Shown piece by piece: positions 33,453 to 42,369 of a DNA stretch of 64,000 nucleotides (the stretch's first letter is position 1; every line of letters begins with the position of its first letter). A program made the translations under genes and the position numbers. Source of the stretch: JBCBKU01 sp965267475 (lineage in GTDB: Bacteria; Pseudomonadota; Alphaproteobacteria; Rhodobacterales; Rhodobacteraceae); assembly GCA_965267475.1 (NCBI GenBank), contig OZ254079.1:2480001-2544000 (forward strand). The letters are read 5' to 3'. Under the pieces are notes generated by a model. That model saw only the letters and a program-made list of their open reading frames with translations, was not told the origin of the DNA and did no database searches.

Positions 33453-34823
33453 TCAAAGCGCGGCCACGGCCGGGACCGGACCCCGGCGCTCGGACAGTTC
33501 TTCGGCCACAAGGAAGGCCAGTTCCAGCGCCTGGCTGGCATTCAGCCGTGGATCGCAGGCCGTGTGATAGCGGTCCGACAGATCCTCATCCGTCACAGCC
33601 CGCACGCCACCTGTGCATTCGGTCACGTCCTTGCCGGTCATCTCGAAATGCACACCGCCGGGTGTGGTCCCTTCTGCGCCATGCACATCGAAAAATTCAC
33701 GGATTTCCTGCAAGATCGCATTGAAGAACCGGGTTTTATAGCCCGAGTTTGCCTTCACCGTGTTGCCATGCATCGGGTCGCAGGACCAGACCACGTTGGC
33801 GCCTTCTTCCTGCACTGTCTTGATCAGGCTTGGCAGGTGATCCCCCACCTTCCCTGCCCCGAAGCGTGCGATCAGGGTCAGACGCCCCATCTCGTTTTCA
33901 GGGTTCAGCTTCTCCATTAGGACCTTCAGATCCTCTGGCGTGGTCGATGGTCCGCATTTCAGTCCGATCGGATTCTGCACACCTCGCGCAAATTCCACAT
34001 GCGCCCCGTCGGGCTGACGCGTCCGGTCACCGATCCAGATCATATGGCCGGACCCTGCGAGCCATTTTCCCGTGGTTGAATCAATCCGGGTCAACGCTTC
34101 TTCATATTCCAAAAGCAACGCTTCGTGGCTGGTGTAGAACTCGACGGATGAAAACTCATGCGTCGTGCCCGCATCAATCCCGGCAGCGGCCATGAAGTCG
34201 ATCGAGTCTTGGATCCGGCGCGCGATGTCTTGGTACTTTTCCGCGCCTGCGCCTTGCGCAAAACCCAGCGTCCAGGAATGGACATGATGCATGTCCGCAA
34301 AACCGCCGGTCGAAAACGCCCGAAGCAGGTTCAGCGACGCCGCTGCCTGAGTGTAGGCCCGCAGCATCTTGTCCGGGTTCGGAATGCGCGCATCCGGTGT
34401 GAAGTCCAGTTCGTTGATGATGTCACCGCGATAGGACGGCAATTCGATACCGTCCTTCACCTCGGTCGGGGCCGAACGCGGCTTGGCGAATTGCCCCGCC
34501 ATCCGGCCCACCTTCACCACCGGTACCTTGGCGCCATAGGTCAGCACCATGGCCATCTGCAACATCACCTTGAACGTGTCGCGGATGTTGTCGGCAGAGA
34601 ATTCGGCAAAGCTTTCTGCACAATCACCGCCTTGCAACAGGAACGCCTCGCCCCGGCCGCAGGCCGCGAGCCGCGCTTTCAGCGTCCGTGCCTCACCGGC
34701 AAACACCAGCGGAGGATACCGCCGCAGGCGATCCTCAACCGCGTTCAATGCGGTCTCATCGGTATACTCGGGCATCTGGATCCGAGGTTTCTGACGCCAG
34801 CTGTTCTTGTCCCAATCGCTCAT
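33453..34823 (-). CDS. aroF: 3-deoxy-7-phosphoheptulonate (DAHP) synthase, class II
   Basis: This 456-residue enzyme makes DAHP from phosphoenolpyruvate and erythrose-4-phosphate, the first step of aromatic amino acid synthesis. Class II features include FLLQGGDCAESF with the metal-binding Cys, KVGRMAGQFAKPRS, MIWIGDRTRQPDGAHVEF, GPSTTPEDL, VVWSCDPMHGNT and GGVHFEMTGKDVTEC. Length and sequence are those of the plant/mycobacterial type, distinct from E. coli AroG. The start at ATG 34823 follows GGGAGAGCCGCG. The gene name follows common usage for this class and may vary. Confidence 0.94.
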   Translation of the reverse strand: MSDWDKNSWRQKPRIQMPEYTDETALNAVEDRLRRYPPLVFAGEARTLKARLAACGRGEAFLLQGGDCAESFAEFSADNIRDTFKVMLQMAMVLTYGAKVPVVKVGRMAGQFAKPRSAPTEVKDGIELPSYRGDIINELDFTPDARIPNPDKMLRAYTQAAASLNLLRAFSTGGFADMHHVHSWTLGFAQGAGAEKYQDIARRIQDSIDFMAAAGIDAGTTHEFSSVEFYTSHEALLLEYEEALTRIDSTTGKWLAGSGHMIWIGDRTRQPDGAHVEFARGVQNPIGLKCGPSTTPEDLKVLMEKLNPENEMGRLTLIARFGAGKVGDHLPSLIKTVQEEGANVVWSCDPMHGNTVKANSGYKTRFFNAILQEIREFFDVHGAEGTTPGGVHFEMTGKDVTECTGGVRAVTDEDLSDRYHTACDPRLNASQALELAFLVAEELSERRGPVPAVAAL

Positions 34824-34996
34824 CGCGGCTCTCCCTGGTTGGGCTCGAGGCGCGGTTATATCCCCAGCATCCGGGAAGGAAAACAGCCAATAAAGGCCAA
34901 TCTCACAGTCTGATGCCAGATTTTTGGGCAGCCCATGCTTGCGCGGGGGCATGATTCCTGTATCGCTTCGTTAAGATCGCGACATGAGGCGCCCGC

Positions 34997-35998
34997 GTGG
35001 AACCGGAATTTCCCATTGTTGAGCTTGAAGAAGCCAGCGCAAAACCGCGCCGTTTTGTCTTCGTGCTGTTGGACAATTTCACGCTTCTTTGTTTCGCGAG
35101 CGCGCTGGAATCGCTGCGGATCGCGAACCGCATGTCGGGGCAAGCACTTTATGAATGGATCCTTGCCGGCGAGGGTGACGAAGTTGCGTGTTCTGCGGGC
35201 ACCCGGTTTCGCCTGGATGCCGAACTCGACGAATTGCAGCGCGATGACACAATCCTTGTTTGCGGCGGGATCGAGATAGCAGCAGCATCTACGAAGCGTG
35301 TTCTGAACTGGCTTCGACGTGAATCGCGCCGCGGCGCAGTGATCGGCGGGCTTTGCACAGCTGGCTACACGCTTGCCAAAGCCGGGCTGCTTAACGGCAA
35401 GCGCGCCACGATCCATTGGGAAAACCAGGACAGCTTTTCCGAGGAATTCGACGAAGTTGAGCTGACAAAATCGGTCTTCGTTGTGGATGGCAACCGGATC
35501 ACGACGGCGGGTGGCACGGCTTCGATTGACCTGATGCTCAAGATTATCGCCGATGATCATGGCGAAGCCCTGGCGGGCGCAGTCGCCGATCAGTTGATAT
35601 ATACGACAATTCGTACGGATCAGGACACGCAACGCCTGAGCGTTCCAACGCGGATCGGGGTGCGGCACCCGAAGCTTTCGACCGTCATCCAGATGATGGA
35701 AGCCAATATCGAGGAACCGATCAGCCCATCGATCCTGGCTCAGGACGTGTCCATGTCGACCCGGCAGCTTGAACGGCTTTTCCGGCGATACCTGAACCGA
35801 AGCCCCAAGCGGTACTATATGGAATTGCGGCTACAAAAAGCGCGCAACCTGCTAATGCAAACGGATATGAGCGTGATCAATGTGGCTCTGGCCTGCGGTT
35901 TCGCCTCTCCAAGTCATTTTTCTAAGTGTTACCGCGGGCAATACGGCACCACACCTTACCGCGAACGTGGGGCGCAGGCGGCGCGTCTCTCGATCTGA
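34997..35998 (+). CDS. GlxA-type transcriptional regulator (DJ-1/PfpI plus AraC HTH)
   Basis: This 333-residue protein has an N-terminal glutamine-amidotransferase-like domain (RFVFVLLDNFTLLCFASALESLRIANRMSG, then GGLCTAGYTLAKAGLL with the nucleophile-elbow Cys) and a C-terminal pair of AraC-type helix-turn-helices ending in GFASPSHFSKCYRGQYGTTP. The N-terminal pattern is that of GbdR/CdhR-like regulators of glycine betaine and carnitine catabolism, so a quaternary-amine inducer is a reasonable guess. It begins at GTG 34997. The gene is divergent from DAHP synthase, and no catabolic operon lies next to it in this window. Confidence 0.85.
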   Translation: MEPEFPIVELEEASAKPRRFVFVLLDNFTLLCFASALESLRIANRMSGQALYEWILAGEGDEVACSAGTRFRLDAELDELQRDDTILVCGGIEIAAASTKRVLNWLRRESRRGAVIGGLCTAGYTLAKAGLLNGKRATIHWENQDSFSEEFDEVELTKSVFVVDGNRITTAGGTASIDLMLKIIADDHGEALAGAVADQLIYTTIRTDQDTQRLSVPTRIGVRHPKLSTVIQMMEANIEEPISPSILAQDVSMSTRQLERLFRRYLNRSPKRYYMELRLQKARNLLMQTDMSVINVALACGFASPSHFSKCYRGQYGTTPYRERGAQAARLSI

Positions 35999-36138
35999 GC
36001 GCATGCGCGCCGTGTCGCGGAACCAGGAACACTCATCGAGCCAACCGCGGATCGTTGAACAATTGCGAGAGGCAGCAGTCGCGATCGTTGACAACGAAAC
36101 GCCAGCCGTTAGTTGAAAGATCAGATTTGAGCCTCGGG

Positions 36139-37848
36139 ATGCGTTCGATGATCTTACGCGGTATTATTGTTTTGTTTTTGCTGGCAATTCTGGGCATCGG
36201 AGCCGTCGGCATTCTGACCATAGGCTATATTTCGGGATCCTATGCCAAAGGCCCGATCCACCGTCTTGCCGAGCGGGCCGAGGACATGGGCTTTGACCCA
36301 AGTTTCCTGGTCGGCGGCGAAGTGCAGAACAGCCTGACCCAATTGGACACGAGCTTCGTGGACTTCCAAGGCCAGGTTATCGATATCCCGGTTGACCGGG
36401 CGGGGTCCGGTGGCGGAATGACCGTTTGGGGCGACGATCTTCTGGTTCTGACCAAGGAAGGCCGCGTCTTCGCAGCGTCGCAGGACGGCGCACTTTCGGA
36501 ATTGCCCTTGAACGTGCCGGACAACGGTTTTGACGCCTATGTCGCGGAATCGAACAAACCCGACTATGCGGAAACAGATCACCTGTTCCACCTGTTCCGC
36601 TTCAACGACATCCTGTTTTCGGACACACCTGCGTTTCGCGGGCTGATCGTCTCAACCACGTTTTTTCATGAAGATCGGGCCTGTTATACCAACCGGCTGG
36701 TACGGCTTGCCGTGCCGACCGAGGTTCAACGCGCCGCAGATCTTTCCGCTGAAACCGACGACTGGCAGGTGTTCTATGACACCGATCCCTGCCTTCCGCT
36801 TCGAAAGTTCGGTCGCACGATTGTCGGCGAAATGGCGGGCGGACGCATGGCGTCCATCGACGATCAGACCATCTATATGACGCACGGCAACTACTTCCAG
36901 AACGATCGCCCGGCGACCTATGACAGCCTTGACGGCACGTCATATGCGTCGGTCGTTGCCATTGATCTCACCTCGGGCGAAGAAACGACCATCGCCACCG
37001 GGTTCCGCAACCCGCAGGGCATCGCCGTCGCATCGGATGGAACGGTCTACGCTACGGATCACGGCGCGAAGGGCGGAGACGAGGTGAATGTGATCCGGCC
37101 CGGCGGCAACTATGGCTGGCCGCAGGAAACACACGGCGTGAACTATGAATGGCTGCCGACTGAAGACGAACGGGGCAATACCGGGCGCCACACCCGATCG
37201 GTTTCGCCGATCTATTCCTGGACGCCGTCCCCCGCCGTGTCCGCGCTGGCCTATATCGACGGTTTCGACCCGGCCTGGGATGGCGACTTGATCGTCGGAA
37301 GCCTGAAATGGGGGGAATGGGGGCGCAAGCTTTTCCGTCTTCGGATTCTTGACGGTCGCGTGACCCATGTCGAGACGATCCCGATTGGCGAACGGGTCCG
37401 TTACATCACGCAGTTCGGCGCGGACACGCTGGCGCTTTGGCTCGATACCAATCAGCTTGTCCTCTACCGAAAGACCGACGTCGGAGCCCAGATCGCGCGC
37501 CACATGTCGACCGAGATCGCCGCGCTTGAACCGGGACTGGGCGCACGTGTTCAGGAAACCATGGCAACCTGCGCCCAATGCCATGCGTTTGAGCCAGGCA
37601 TCCACGATAGCGCGCCGTCGTTGCACGGCGTTTTGGGGCGGGACATCGCCGGTACGGCGTTCGAGGACTACTCGGACGCACTGCTTGACGCCGATGGTGT
37701 TTGGACCCGCGACAGCATTGCAGCCTACATCGCGGATCCAGATACTGTCTTTGAAGGCAGCTATATGCCCGGGCAAGCGGTTGAAGCGGATGTCCTGGAC
37801 GCTCTGCTCGACTTGATCGAAGGCTTGCCCGCGCCCGAAGGCGCCTGA
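36139..37848 (+). CDS. Membrane-anchored sugar-dehydrogenase-like propeller fused to cytochrome c
   Basis: This 569-residue protein has an N-terminal membrane anchor (residues 5-35). A six-bladed PQQ-sugar-dehydrogenase-like domain follows (about 60-460), containing GFRNPQGIAV and ATDHGAKGGDEVNVIRPGGNYGWP. A class I cytochrome c domain completes the protein, with CAQCH (Cys478, Cys481, His482) and Met543 in YMPGQ as the likely sixth ligand. It would oxidise a sugar or aldehyde and pass electrons to the respiratory chain. However, the position of the catalytic His in related dehydrogenases (RHFGSR in the gene at 39481) reads MAGGR here, so the propeller may have another role. ATG 36139 has only a weak ribosome site. 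Confidence 0.8.
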   Translation: MRSMILRGIIVLFLLAILGIGAVGILTIGYISGSYAKGPIHRLAERAEDMGFDPSFLVGGEVQNSLTQLDTSFVDFQGQVIDIPVDRAGSGGGMTVWGDDLLVLTKEGRVFAASQDGALSELPLNVPDNGFDAYVAESNKPDYAETDHLFHLFRFNDILFSDTPAFRGLIVSTTFFHEDRACYTNRLVRLAVPTEVQRAADLSAETDDWQVFYDTDPCLPLRKFGRTIVGEMAGGRMASIDDQTIYMTHGNYFQNDRPATYDSLDGTSYASVVAIDLTSGEETTIATGFRNPQGIAVASDGTVYATDHGAKGGDEVNVIRPGGNYGWPQETHGVNYEWLPTEDERGNTGRHTRSVSPIYSWTPSPAVSALAYIDGFDPAWDGDLIVGSLKWGEWGRKLFRLRILDGRVTHVETIPIGERVRYITQFGADTLALWLDTNQLVLYRKTDVGAQIARHMSTEIAALEPGLGARVQETMATCAQCHAFEPGIHDSAPSLHGVLGRDIAGTAFEDYSDALLDADGVWTRDSIAAYIADPDTVFEGSYMPGQAVEADVLDALLDLIEGLPAPEGA

Positions 37849-37853
37849 AGCGC

Positions 37854-38330
37854 CTAACCCGCCAACGGCAGGTCTTTTGGTAGATACGCGTTGCCAAACT
37901 GGATGGGGCGACGTCTTGACGCCTCTGCCCCCGCCAGCATCTGCGTAACAAGCGTCCAGACAACGGTCCAAGCCGCGTTTCGTGACGGCGTCCATTCAAT
38001 GCCCAGCATTACGCTGAACACATCGGCAAGAACGCATCCCAGCGTGCGATATTGCGCGCGGGTCAAACCAAGTCGGGCCAGTTCCGCACCCTGTGCCCTT
38101 AGGATCGGGCGCAAGGCGGGAAGATCGCGGCCGTGGGCCGCGACCTGATCCAGAAGATCGAACAAGGGCAACACGCCCTCGTCCAGGCTTCCCGAAAGCC
38201 AAAGCTGTTCTGCGTCCCCAAGCCCGGCGAGTGCAACCGAAAGGCGCGGCAGGGTCACTGCGCGCGCCTTGGTCACATCGCCCCAAAGGGACCGAAAGAC
38301 CTCAGCCGTTTCGACGGAACCGGCGTCCAT
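37854..38330 (-). CDS. Globin-like domain protein lacking the proximal His
   Basis: This 158-residue protein resembles the F-G-H helix region of bacterial flavohaemoglobin-type globins. ELARLGLTRAQYRTLGCVLADVF aligns by eye with the segment written HARIGLKPEWY in globins, and EWTPSRNAAWTVVWTLVTQML with the H helix. The proximal haem-binding His is replaced by Leu84, so haem binding in the normal way is doubtful. The start at ATG 38330 overlaps the stop of the DUF1127 gene (ATGA); a longer in-frame reading from 38375 overlaps it more. It may be a sensor or a structural globin. It converges with the cytochrome-fused gene. Confidence 0.6.
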   Translation of the reverse strand: MDAGSVETAEVFRSLWGDVTKARAVTLPRLSVALAGLGDAEQLWLSGSLDEGVLPLFDLLDQVAAHGRDLPALRPILRAQGAELARLGLTRAQYRTLGCVLADVFSVMLGIEWTPSRNAAWTVVWTLVTQMLAGAEASRRRPIQFGNAYLPKDLPLAG

Positions 38331-38512
38331 CAAAGGAATCCCCGCAAGGTCGAGCGGTGGGGGTTCAGCCGCCACTCGCGGAGTTCTCCGCGCGTGACGC
38401 CCAAATCGGCCAACATGTGGTCATCGAGGCTTTCGAGATAGTTAAGGGTGCGGCGCTGCGCGATCCGTTCAAACAACGAAAACCTGGGCCGTGAAGTGCG
38501 TGTGGTCGTCAT
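38330..38512 (-). CDS. DUF1127-domain small protein
   Basis: This 60-residue protein has the DUF1127 motif: RRTLNYLESLDDHMLADLGVTRGELREW, with conserved Leu/Asp-Asp-His-Met-Leu-Asp-Gly pattern. Members of this group are small basic proteins linked to stress, phosphate and RNA regulation in alphaproteobacteria. It precedes the globin-like gene with a 4-bp overlap. It is divergent from a LysR regulator, a frequent neighbour of such genes. ATG 38512 is preferred to 38539 because the longer start adds residues lying over the ribosome site region GAAAGGAATTTGGT. Confidence 0.8.
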   Translation of the reverse strand: MTTTRTSRPRFSLFERIAQRRTLNYLESLDDHMLADLGVTRGELREWRLNPHRSTLRGFL

Positions 38513-38620
38513 ACCAAATTCCTTTCTCAGTCCGCTCAAAATGTGAGCAAGGGGCGTATACGCCCGCGTTCAAATCGCGTAAAATGAGAAATATTGATCA
38601 AATCATTCGGGAAAATCGAT

Positions 38621-39484
38621 ATGGATCTGCGCGACCTCGAGGTTTTCCGCGCCGTGGTAAATGAAGGCAGCATCACGCAGGCGGCCGAAAAGCTTGGACG
38701 CGTGCAGTCCAGCGTGACAGTCCGGATCCAGCGCCTGGAAGAGGATCTGGGCGTTCCACTGTTCATTCGGCAAGGTCGGCGTCTTGCCCCTGCCCCGGCA
38801 GCGACCCCGCTTCTGGATTATGCCGACCGGCTTCTTGCCATGGCCGACGAAGCGCGCTCAGCGGTCTCGGACCAGACGCCACGAGGCCCCTTCAACCTGG
38901 GATCCATAAGAAGCGCCGCGGCCATCCATCTGCCGGTGCCCATTGCGCAGTACATGCTGAGATATCCGGATGTCGAAGTTCAGCTTCATACCGCCGAGGG
39001 CCCGGACGTGGCCGCAGGACTGCGGGATGGCTCTCTCGATGCGGCCTTTGTCATGAAGTACGATCTTGAAGCGGGGTACGTCTGGGAGCGTATGTTCATT
39101 GATCGGATGCTGTTCATCTCGCCGCCTGGGTCGGATCCTGTAACCCTTCAGACGCCGGTTGAAACGCTGATCCTGTTTGTGAACCGAGGGCCACACAAGA
39201 TGATGGTCGATCTGATGACGACCGAAAGCGGTCAGCGGCCCCGGCAGATCTTGCAAATGGGATCTTATCACGCGGTCCTTGAAACGGTCCGTGCCGGGCT
39301 TGGCGTCGGTATCATGCTTGAGAGCTTCCTAAACACATTCGGGCGCGCCCAGAAGGTTCAGGCCAACCGGATCGACAGTGAATGGGCGCATATCACCACG
39401 TGCCTGGCCTGGCGCGACGGCATGATGAGCCCGAAGATCCAGGCGCTGCTGGACGTTCTGGAGGGATTTCGAACGCCGGACTAG
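38621..39484 (+). CDS. LysR-family transcriptional regulator
   Basis: This 287-residue regulator starts with the LysR helix-turn-helix (MDLRDLEVFRAVVNEGSITQAAEKLGRVQSSVTVRIQRLE in overview, residues 1-40). A periplasmic-binding-protein-like effector domain follows. ATG 38621 is preceded by a TTGATCAA dyad at 38594-38601, a possible part of its own operator. It is divergent from the DUF1127-globin-like pair and is probably their regulator and its own. Its stop codon overlaps the convergent sugar-dehydrogenase-like gene by four bases. Confidence 0.88.
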   Translation: MDLRDLEVFRAVVNEGSITQAAEKLGRVQSSVTVRIQRLEEDLGVPLFIRQGRRLAPAPAATPLLDYADRLLAMADEARSAVSDQTPRGPFNLGSIRSAAAIHLPVPIAQYMLRYPDVEVQLHTAEGPDVAAGLRDGSLDAAFVMKYDLEAGYVWERMFIDRMLFISPPGSDPVTLQTPVETLILFVNRGPHKMMVDLMTTESGQRPRQILQMGSYHAVLETVRAGLGVGIMLESFLNTFGRAQKVQANRIDSEWAHITTCLAWRDGMMSPKIQALLDVLEGFRTPD

Positions 39485-40599
39485 CCCGAATTGGCCGGTG
39501 TCATCCTGTATAACGCGCCATTGCCGACGCTCAAAAACCAGATCGAGCCGTCCGGCGCCTCGCGCACATCGCGGACCCTTGCCGTCTCGTCGGATTGCAA
39601 TCGCTCGACCTCTCGCGTGCCGCCGCGGCCGGTCTCAAGCCGCGAAATCATCCCGAATTTGAGCGATCCCACGAAGGCGTCGCCGCGCCACTCTGGCCAA
39701 AGCTTGCCGGAATAGATCATCATCCCGGACGGCGCGATGGACGGGTCCCAAAAGAAGGCCGGTTGCTCCATACCGGACTTGGCGGTTCCCTCGCCGATCT
39801 TTCCGCCCGAGTAATGCACACCATAGGAAATCACCGGCCAACCGAAATTCGCGCCTTTCCGAATGCGGTTGATCTCGTCCCCTCCGCGCGCGCCATGCTC
39901 AGCCGTCCAAAGGTTGCCATCCAGATCCAGCGTGGCCCCTTGCGGGTTCCGGTGACCATAGGACCAGATCTCGGACCGGATGTTGGTCTGACCCACAAAG
40001 GGATTGTCGCGCGGGACCGTGCCATCGCGGTTCACTCGGATAACGGATCCGTTGTGGCGTGCCCTGTCCTGGGCGGAAGGCCGATCGCCACGGTCGCCGA
40101 TTGTAAGAAAAATCGTGCCGTCCGGCGCTTCGACAATCCGCGACCCGAAGTGGCGCCCGCCCGAGGATCCGCCCGACTGCTCGAAGATCACTTGGACGTT
40201 GGTCAACTGCGCGCGATTTGGGCTGAGTGTACCCACGGCCAATGCGGTCCCTGCGCCGCCGCGCTGGCGCTTCGAAAAGCTCAGGAAGACCTGCCGGCTT
40301 TGCGCAAAGTCACGCGGGACCATCACGTCGAGCAATCCGCCCTGACCATCCGCCCAGACATCCGGCACACCGCGCACATTGGTGCGCTGACCCTCTGCCG
40401 AGAAATGCAGAAGTTCGCCGTCGCGTTCCGTCACGAGAAACCCACCGCCGGGCAAGAAGCCCACACCCCAGGGCGCGTTCAGCCCGCCCACAACTTCGGT
40501 GACTTCGATCCGGCCTTGCGACGTATCCAGCGCCAAAGCGCCGCTTGAAGCAAACCCGGCCAAGATGAGTGCTGCTGCTCGAAATACCTGACGGACCAT
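39481..40599 (-). CDS. PQQ-dependent aldose sugar dehydrogenase-like protein (YliI/Asd type)
   Basis: This 372-residue protein has a signal peptide (MVRQVFRAAALILAGFASSGALA). A soluble glucose-dehydrogenase/YliI-type six-bladed propeller follows. Typical blocks are LNAPWGVGFLPGGGFLVTERDG, GGRHFGSRIVEAPDGTIFLTIGDR with the presumed catalytic His, and YGHRNPQGATLDLDGNLWTAEHGARGGDEINRI, which holds PQQ-contact residues. It would act in the periplasm on aldoses, if PQQ is available. ATG 40599 follows GAGGAGGAACC; sequence upstream of it has no ribosome site and no family match. Confidence 0.88.
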   Translation of the reverse strand: MVRQVFRAAALILAGFASSGALALDTSQGRIEVTEVVGGLNAPWGVGFLPGGGFLVTERDGELLHFSAEGQRTNVRGVPDVWADGQGGLLDVMVPRDFAQSRQVFLSFSKRQRGGAGTALAVGTLSPNRAQLTNVQVIFEQSGGSSGGRHFGSRIVEAPDGTIFLTIGDRGDRPSAQDRARHNGSVIRVNRDGTVPRDNPFVGQTNIRSEIWSYGHRNPQGATLDLDGNLWTAEHGARGGDEINRIRKGANFGWPVISYGVHYSGGKIGEGTAKSGMEQPAFFWDPSIAPSGMMIYSGKLWPEWRGDAFVGSLKFGMISRLETGRGGTREVERLQSDETARVRDVREAPDGSIWFLSVGNGALYRMTPANSG

Positions 40600-40744
40600 G
40601 GCGGTTCCTCCTCTTTGAACAGATGTAGGAACGCCGCGCCCTGGCGTCCAACTTCCCTTCCAATTTTCGAACCACTCGCCTAGGGTCTCCGGAACTCCGG
40701 AACCACCGGGGCAACGACAAAAAACAACAGGGACCGGGTCGCGG

Positions 40745-41533
40745 ATGATCGTTGTTGAAGACCTGCACAAGCAATTCGGCGGCTTTCGTGCGGTGGATGG
40801 TGCCTCGATGGAGATCAGGCAGGGCTCGATCACCGGGTTGATTGGCCCGAATGGCGCCGGAAAGACTACGCTTTTCAATGTCATAGCGGGCGTTCTGAAG
40901 CCAACATCCGGGCGGGTCACCATGGCGGGCGAGGATATCACCGGCCTGCCGCCCCATGAGTTGTTCCACAAGGGCCTTCTTCGGACCTTTCAGATCGCGC
41001 ATGAGTTTTCTTCGATGACCGTTCGCGAAAACCTGATGATGGTGCCCGGCGGACAATCGGGTGAGACGCTTTGGAAGACCTGGCTGAAACGCGGCCAGAT
41101 CCGGCAGGAAGAGGAAGAATTGGCTGCAAAGGCCGATGAGGTGCTGGAATTCCTGACCGTGTCGCATTTGGCGGACGAGAAGGCAGGAAACCTTTCCGGT
41201 GGACAAAAGAAGCTTTTGGAACTTGGCCGGACCATGATGGTGGACGCCAAGATCGTCTTCCTTGATGAGGTCGGCGCGGGCGTGAACCGAACCCTGCTGA
41301 ACACGATTGGCGACGCAATTGTCCGATTGAACCAGGAACGGGGGTATACGTTCTGCCTGATCGAACATGACATGGATTTCATCGCCCGGCTTTGCGATCC
41401 GGTGATCGTGATGGCCGAAGGCCACGTGCTTGCCGAAGGTCCCGCCAGCGAAATCATGCAAAACGAAGCTGTGATCGAGGCCTATCTGGGCACCGGCCTG
41501 AAGAACAAGGTCAAGGAAGGGGCATCGGCATGA
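40745..41533 (+). CDS. ABC transporter ATPase, branched-chain amino acid type (LivG-like)
   Basis: This 262-residue ATPase has Walker A (GLIGPNGAGKTTLFN), the signature (NLSGGQKKLLELGR), Walker B written KIVFLDEVGAGVN, and the switch His in CLIEHDMDFI. FQIAHEFSSMTVRENLMMVP is the LivG-type insertion. The Walker B sequence departs from the usual LLDEPAAGLN, with Val in place of Pro. It pairs with the following LivF-like ATPase by a 4-bp overlap. No liv permease or binding protein gene is in the window, so the substrate class, perhaps amino acids, amides or urea, is open. Confidence 0.88.
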   Translation: MIVVEDLHKQFGGFRAVDGASMEIRQGSITGLIGPNGAGKTTLFNVIAGVLKPTSGRVTMAGEDITGLPPHELFHKGLLRTFQIAHEFSSMTVRENLMMVPGGQSGETLWKTWLKRGQIRQEEEELAAKADEVLEFLTVSHLADEKAGNLSGGQKKLLELGRTMMVDAKIVFLDEVGAGVNRTLLNTIGDAIVRLNQERGYTFCLIEHDMDFIARLCDPVIVMAEGHVLAEGPASEIMQNEAVIEAYLGTGLKNKVKEGASA

Positions 41534-42363
41534 GCGATACGCCCCTTCAGGACGACCGCGGCAACAAAGACCGCTCGATCGCAAACCCCGACGGACGCGG
41601 CACATTGCCGAACGCGGCCCCGCAATCCGGCCCAAGAACCCAGGGCGCCGCGGGGGAACCTTTTCTGATCGGCGATGCGATGACCGGCGGGTACGGGACC
41701 GGCGCAGACATTCTGCACGACTGCACGATTTCCGTGGATCAGGGCGAGATTGCCGTGATCGTCGGCCCGAATGGGGCCGGCAAATCGACCGCGATGAAGG
41801 CCGTCTTTGGGATGTTGAACCTGCGGGGCGGTGCCGTGCGGATCGGCGGCGAAGATATCTCCTCTCTGACACCCCAGGCACGCGTGGCCAAGGGCATGGC
41901 CTTCGTACCCCAAACCTCAAACATTTTTACCACCATGACGGTGGAGGAAAACCTTGAAATGGGTGCGTTCCTGCGACGCGACAGCATTCGCGGAACCATG
42001 GACCAGGTCTATGAGTTGTTTCCCATCCTCAGGGACAAGCGGCGGCAAAAGGCGGGCGAGTTGTCTGGCGGTCAACGTCAGCAGGTCGCCGTGGGGCGCG
42101 CACTGATGACCCAGCCCAACGTCTTGATGCTGGATGAGCCCACAGCTGGTGTGTCCCCCATTGTGATGGACGAGTTATTCGACCGGATCATTGAAGTTGC
42201 GCGTACCGGCATTTCGATCCTGATGGTCGAACAAAACGCGCGTCAGGCGCTCGAAATCGCGGATCGCGGCTTTGTCCTTGTTCAGGGGCGAAACGCCTTC
42301 ACCGATACTGGTAAGGCGCTTTTGGCCGATGATGAGGTTCGCCGCAGCTTTCTGGGCGGCTGA
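41530..42363 (+). CDS. ABC transporter ATPase, branched-chain amino acid type (LivF-like)
   Basis: This 277-residue ATPase has Walker A (VGPNGAGKSTAMK), the signature (LSGGQRQQVAVGRALM), Walker B (VLMLDEPTAGVSP) and the switch His replaced by Gln in MVEQNARQ, as is normal in LivF. It carries an unusual 45-residue, Asn/Pro/Gly-rich N-terminal extension (DDRGNKDRSIANPDGRGTL and beyond) before the ATPase fold starts near residue 47, which may be disordered. It is co-translated with the LivG-like gene. The next gene is on the opposite strand, so the membrane subunits must be elsewhere or supplied in trans. Confidence 0.88.
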   Translation: MSDTPLQDDRGNKDRSIANPDGRGTLPNAAPQSGPRTQGAAGEPFLIGDAMTGGYGTGADILHDCTISVDQGEIAVIVGPNGAGKSTAMKAVFGMLNLRGGAVRIGGEDISSLTPQARVAKGMAFVPQTSNIFTTMTVEENLEMGAFLRRDSIRGTMDQVYELFPILRDKRRQKAGELSGGQRQQVAVGRALMTQPNVLMLDEPTAGVSPIVMDELFDRIIEVARTGISILMVEQNARQALEIADRGFVLVQGRNAFTDTGKALLADDEVRRSFLGG

Positions 42364-42369
42364 CCGACC

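Noticed and set aside
39481..40971. Longer 496-codon reading of the sugar-dehydrogenase-like gene
   Set aside because: The extra 124 residues lie over the divergent ABC ATPase gene, lack a ribosome site and would bury the clear signal peptide that begins at ATG 40599.
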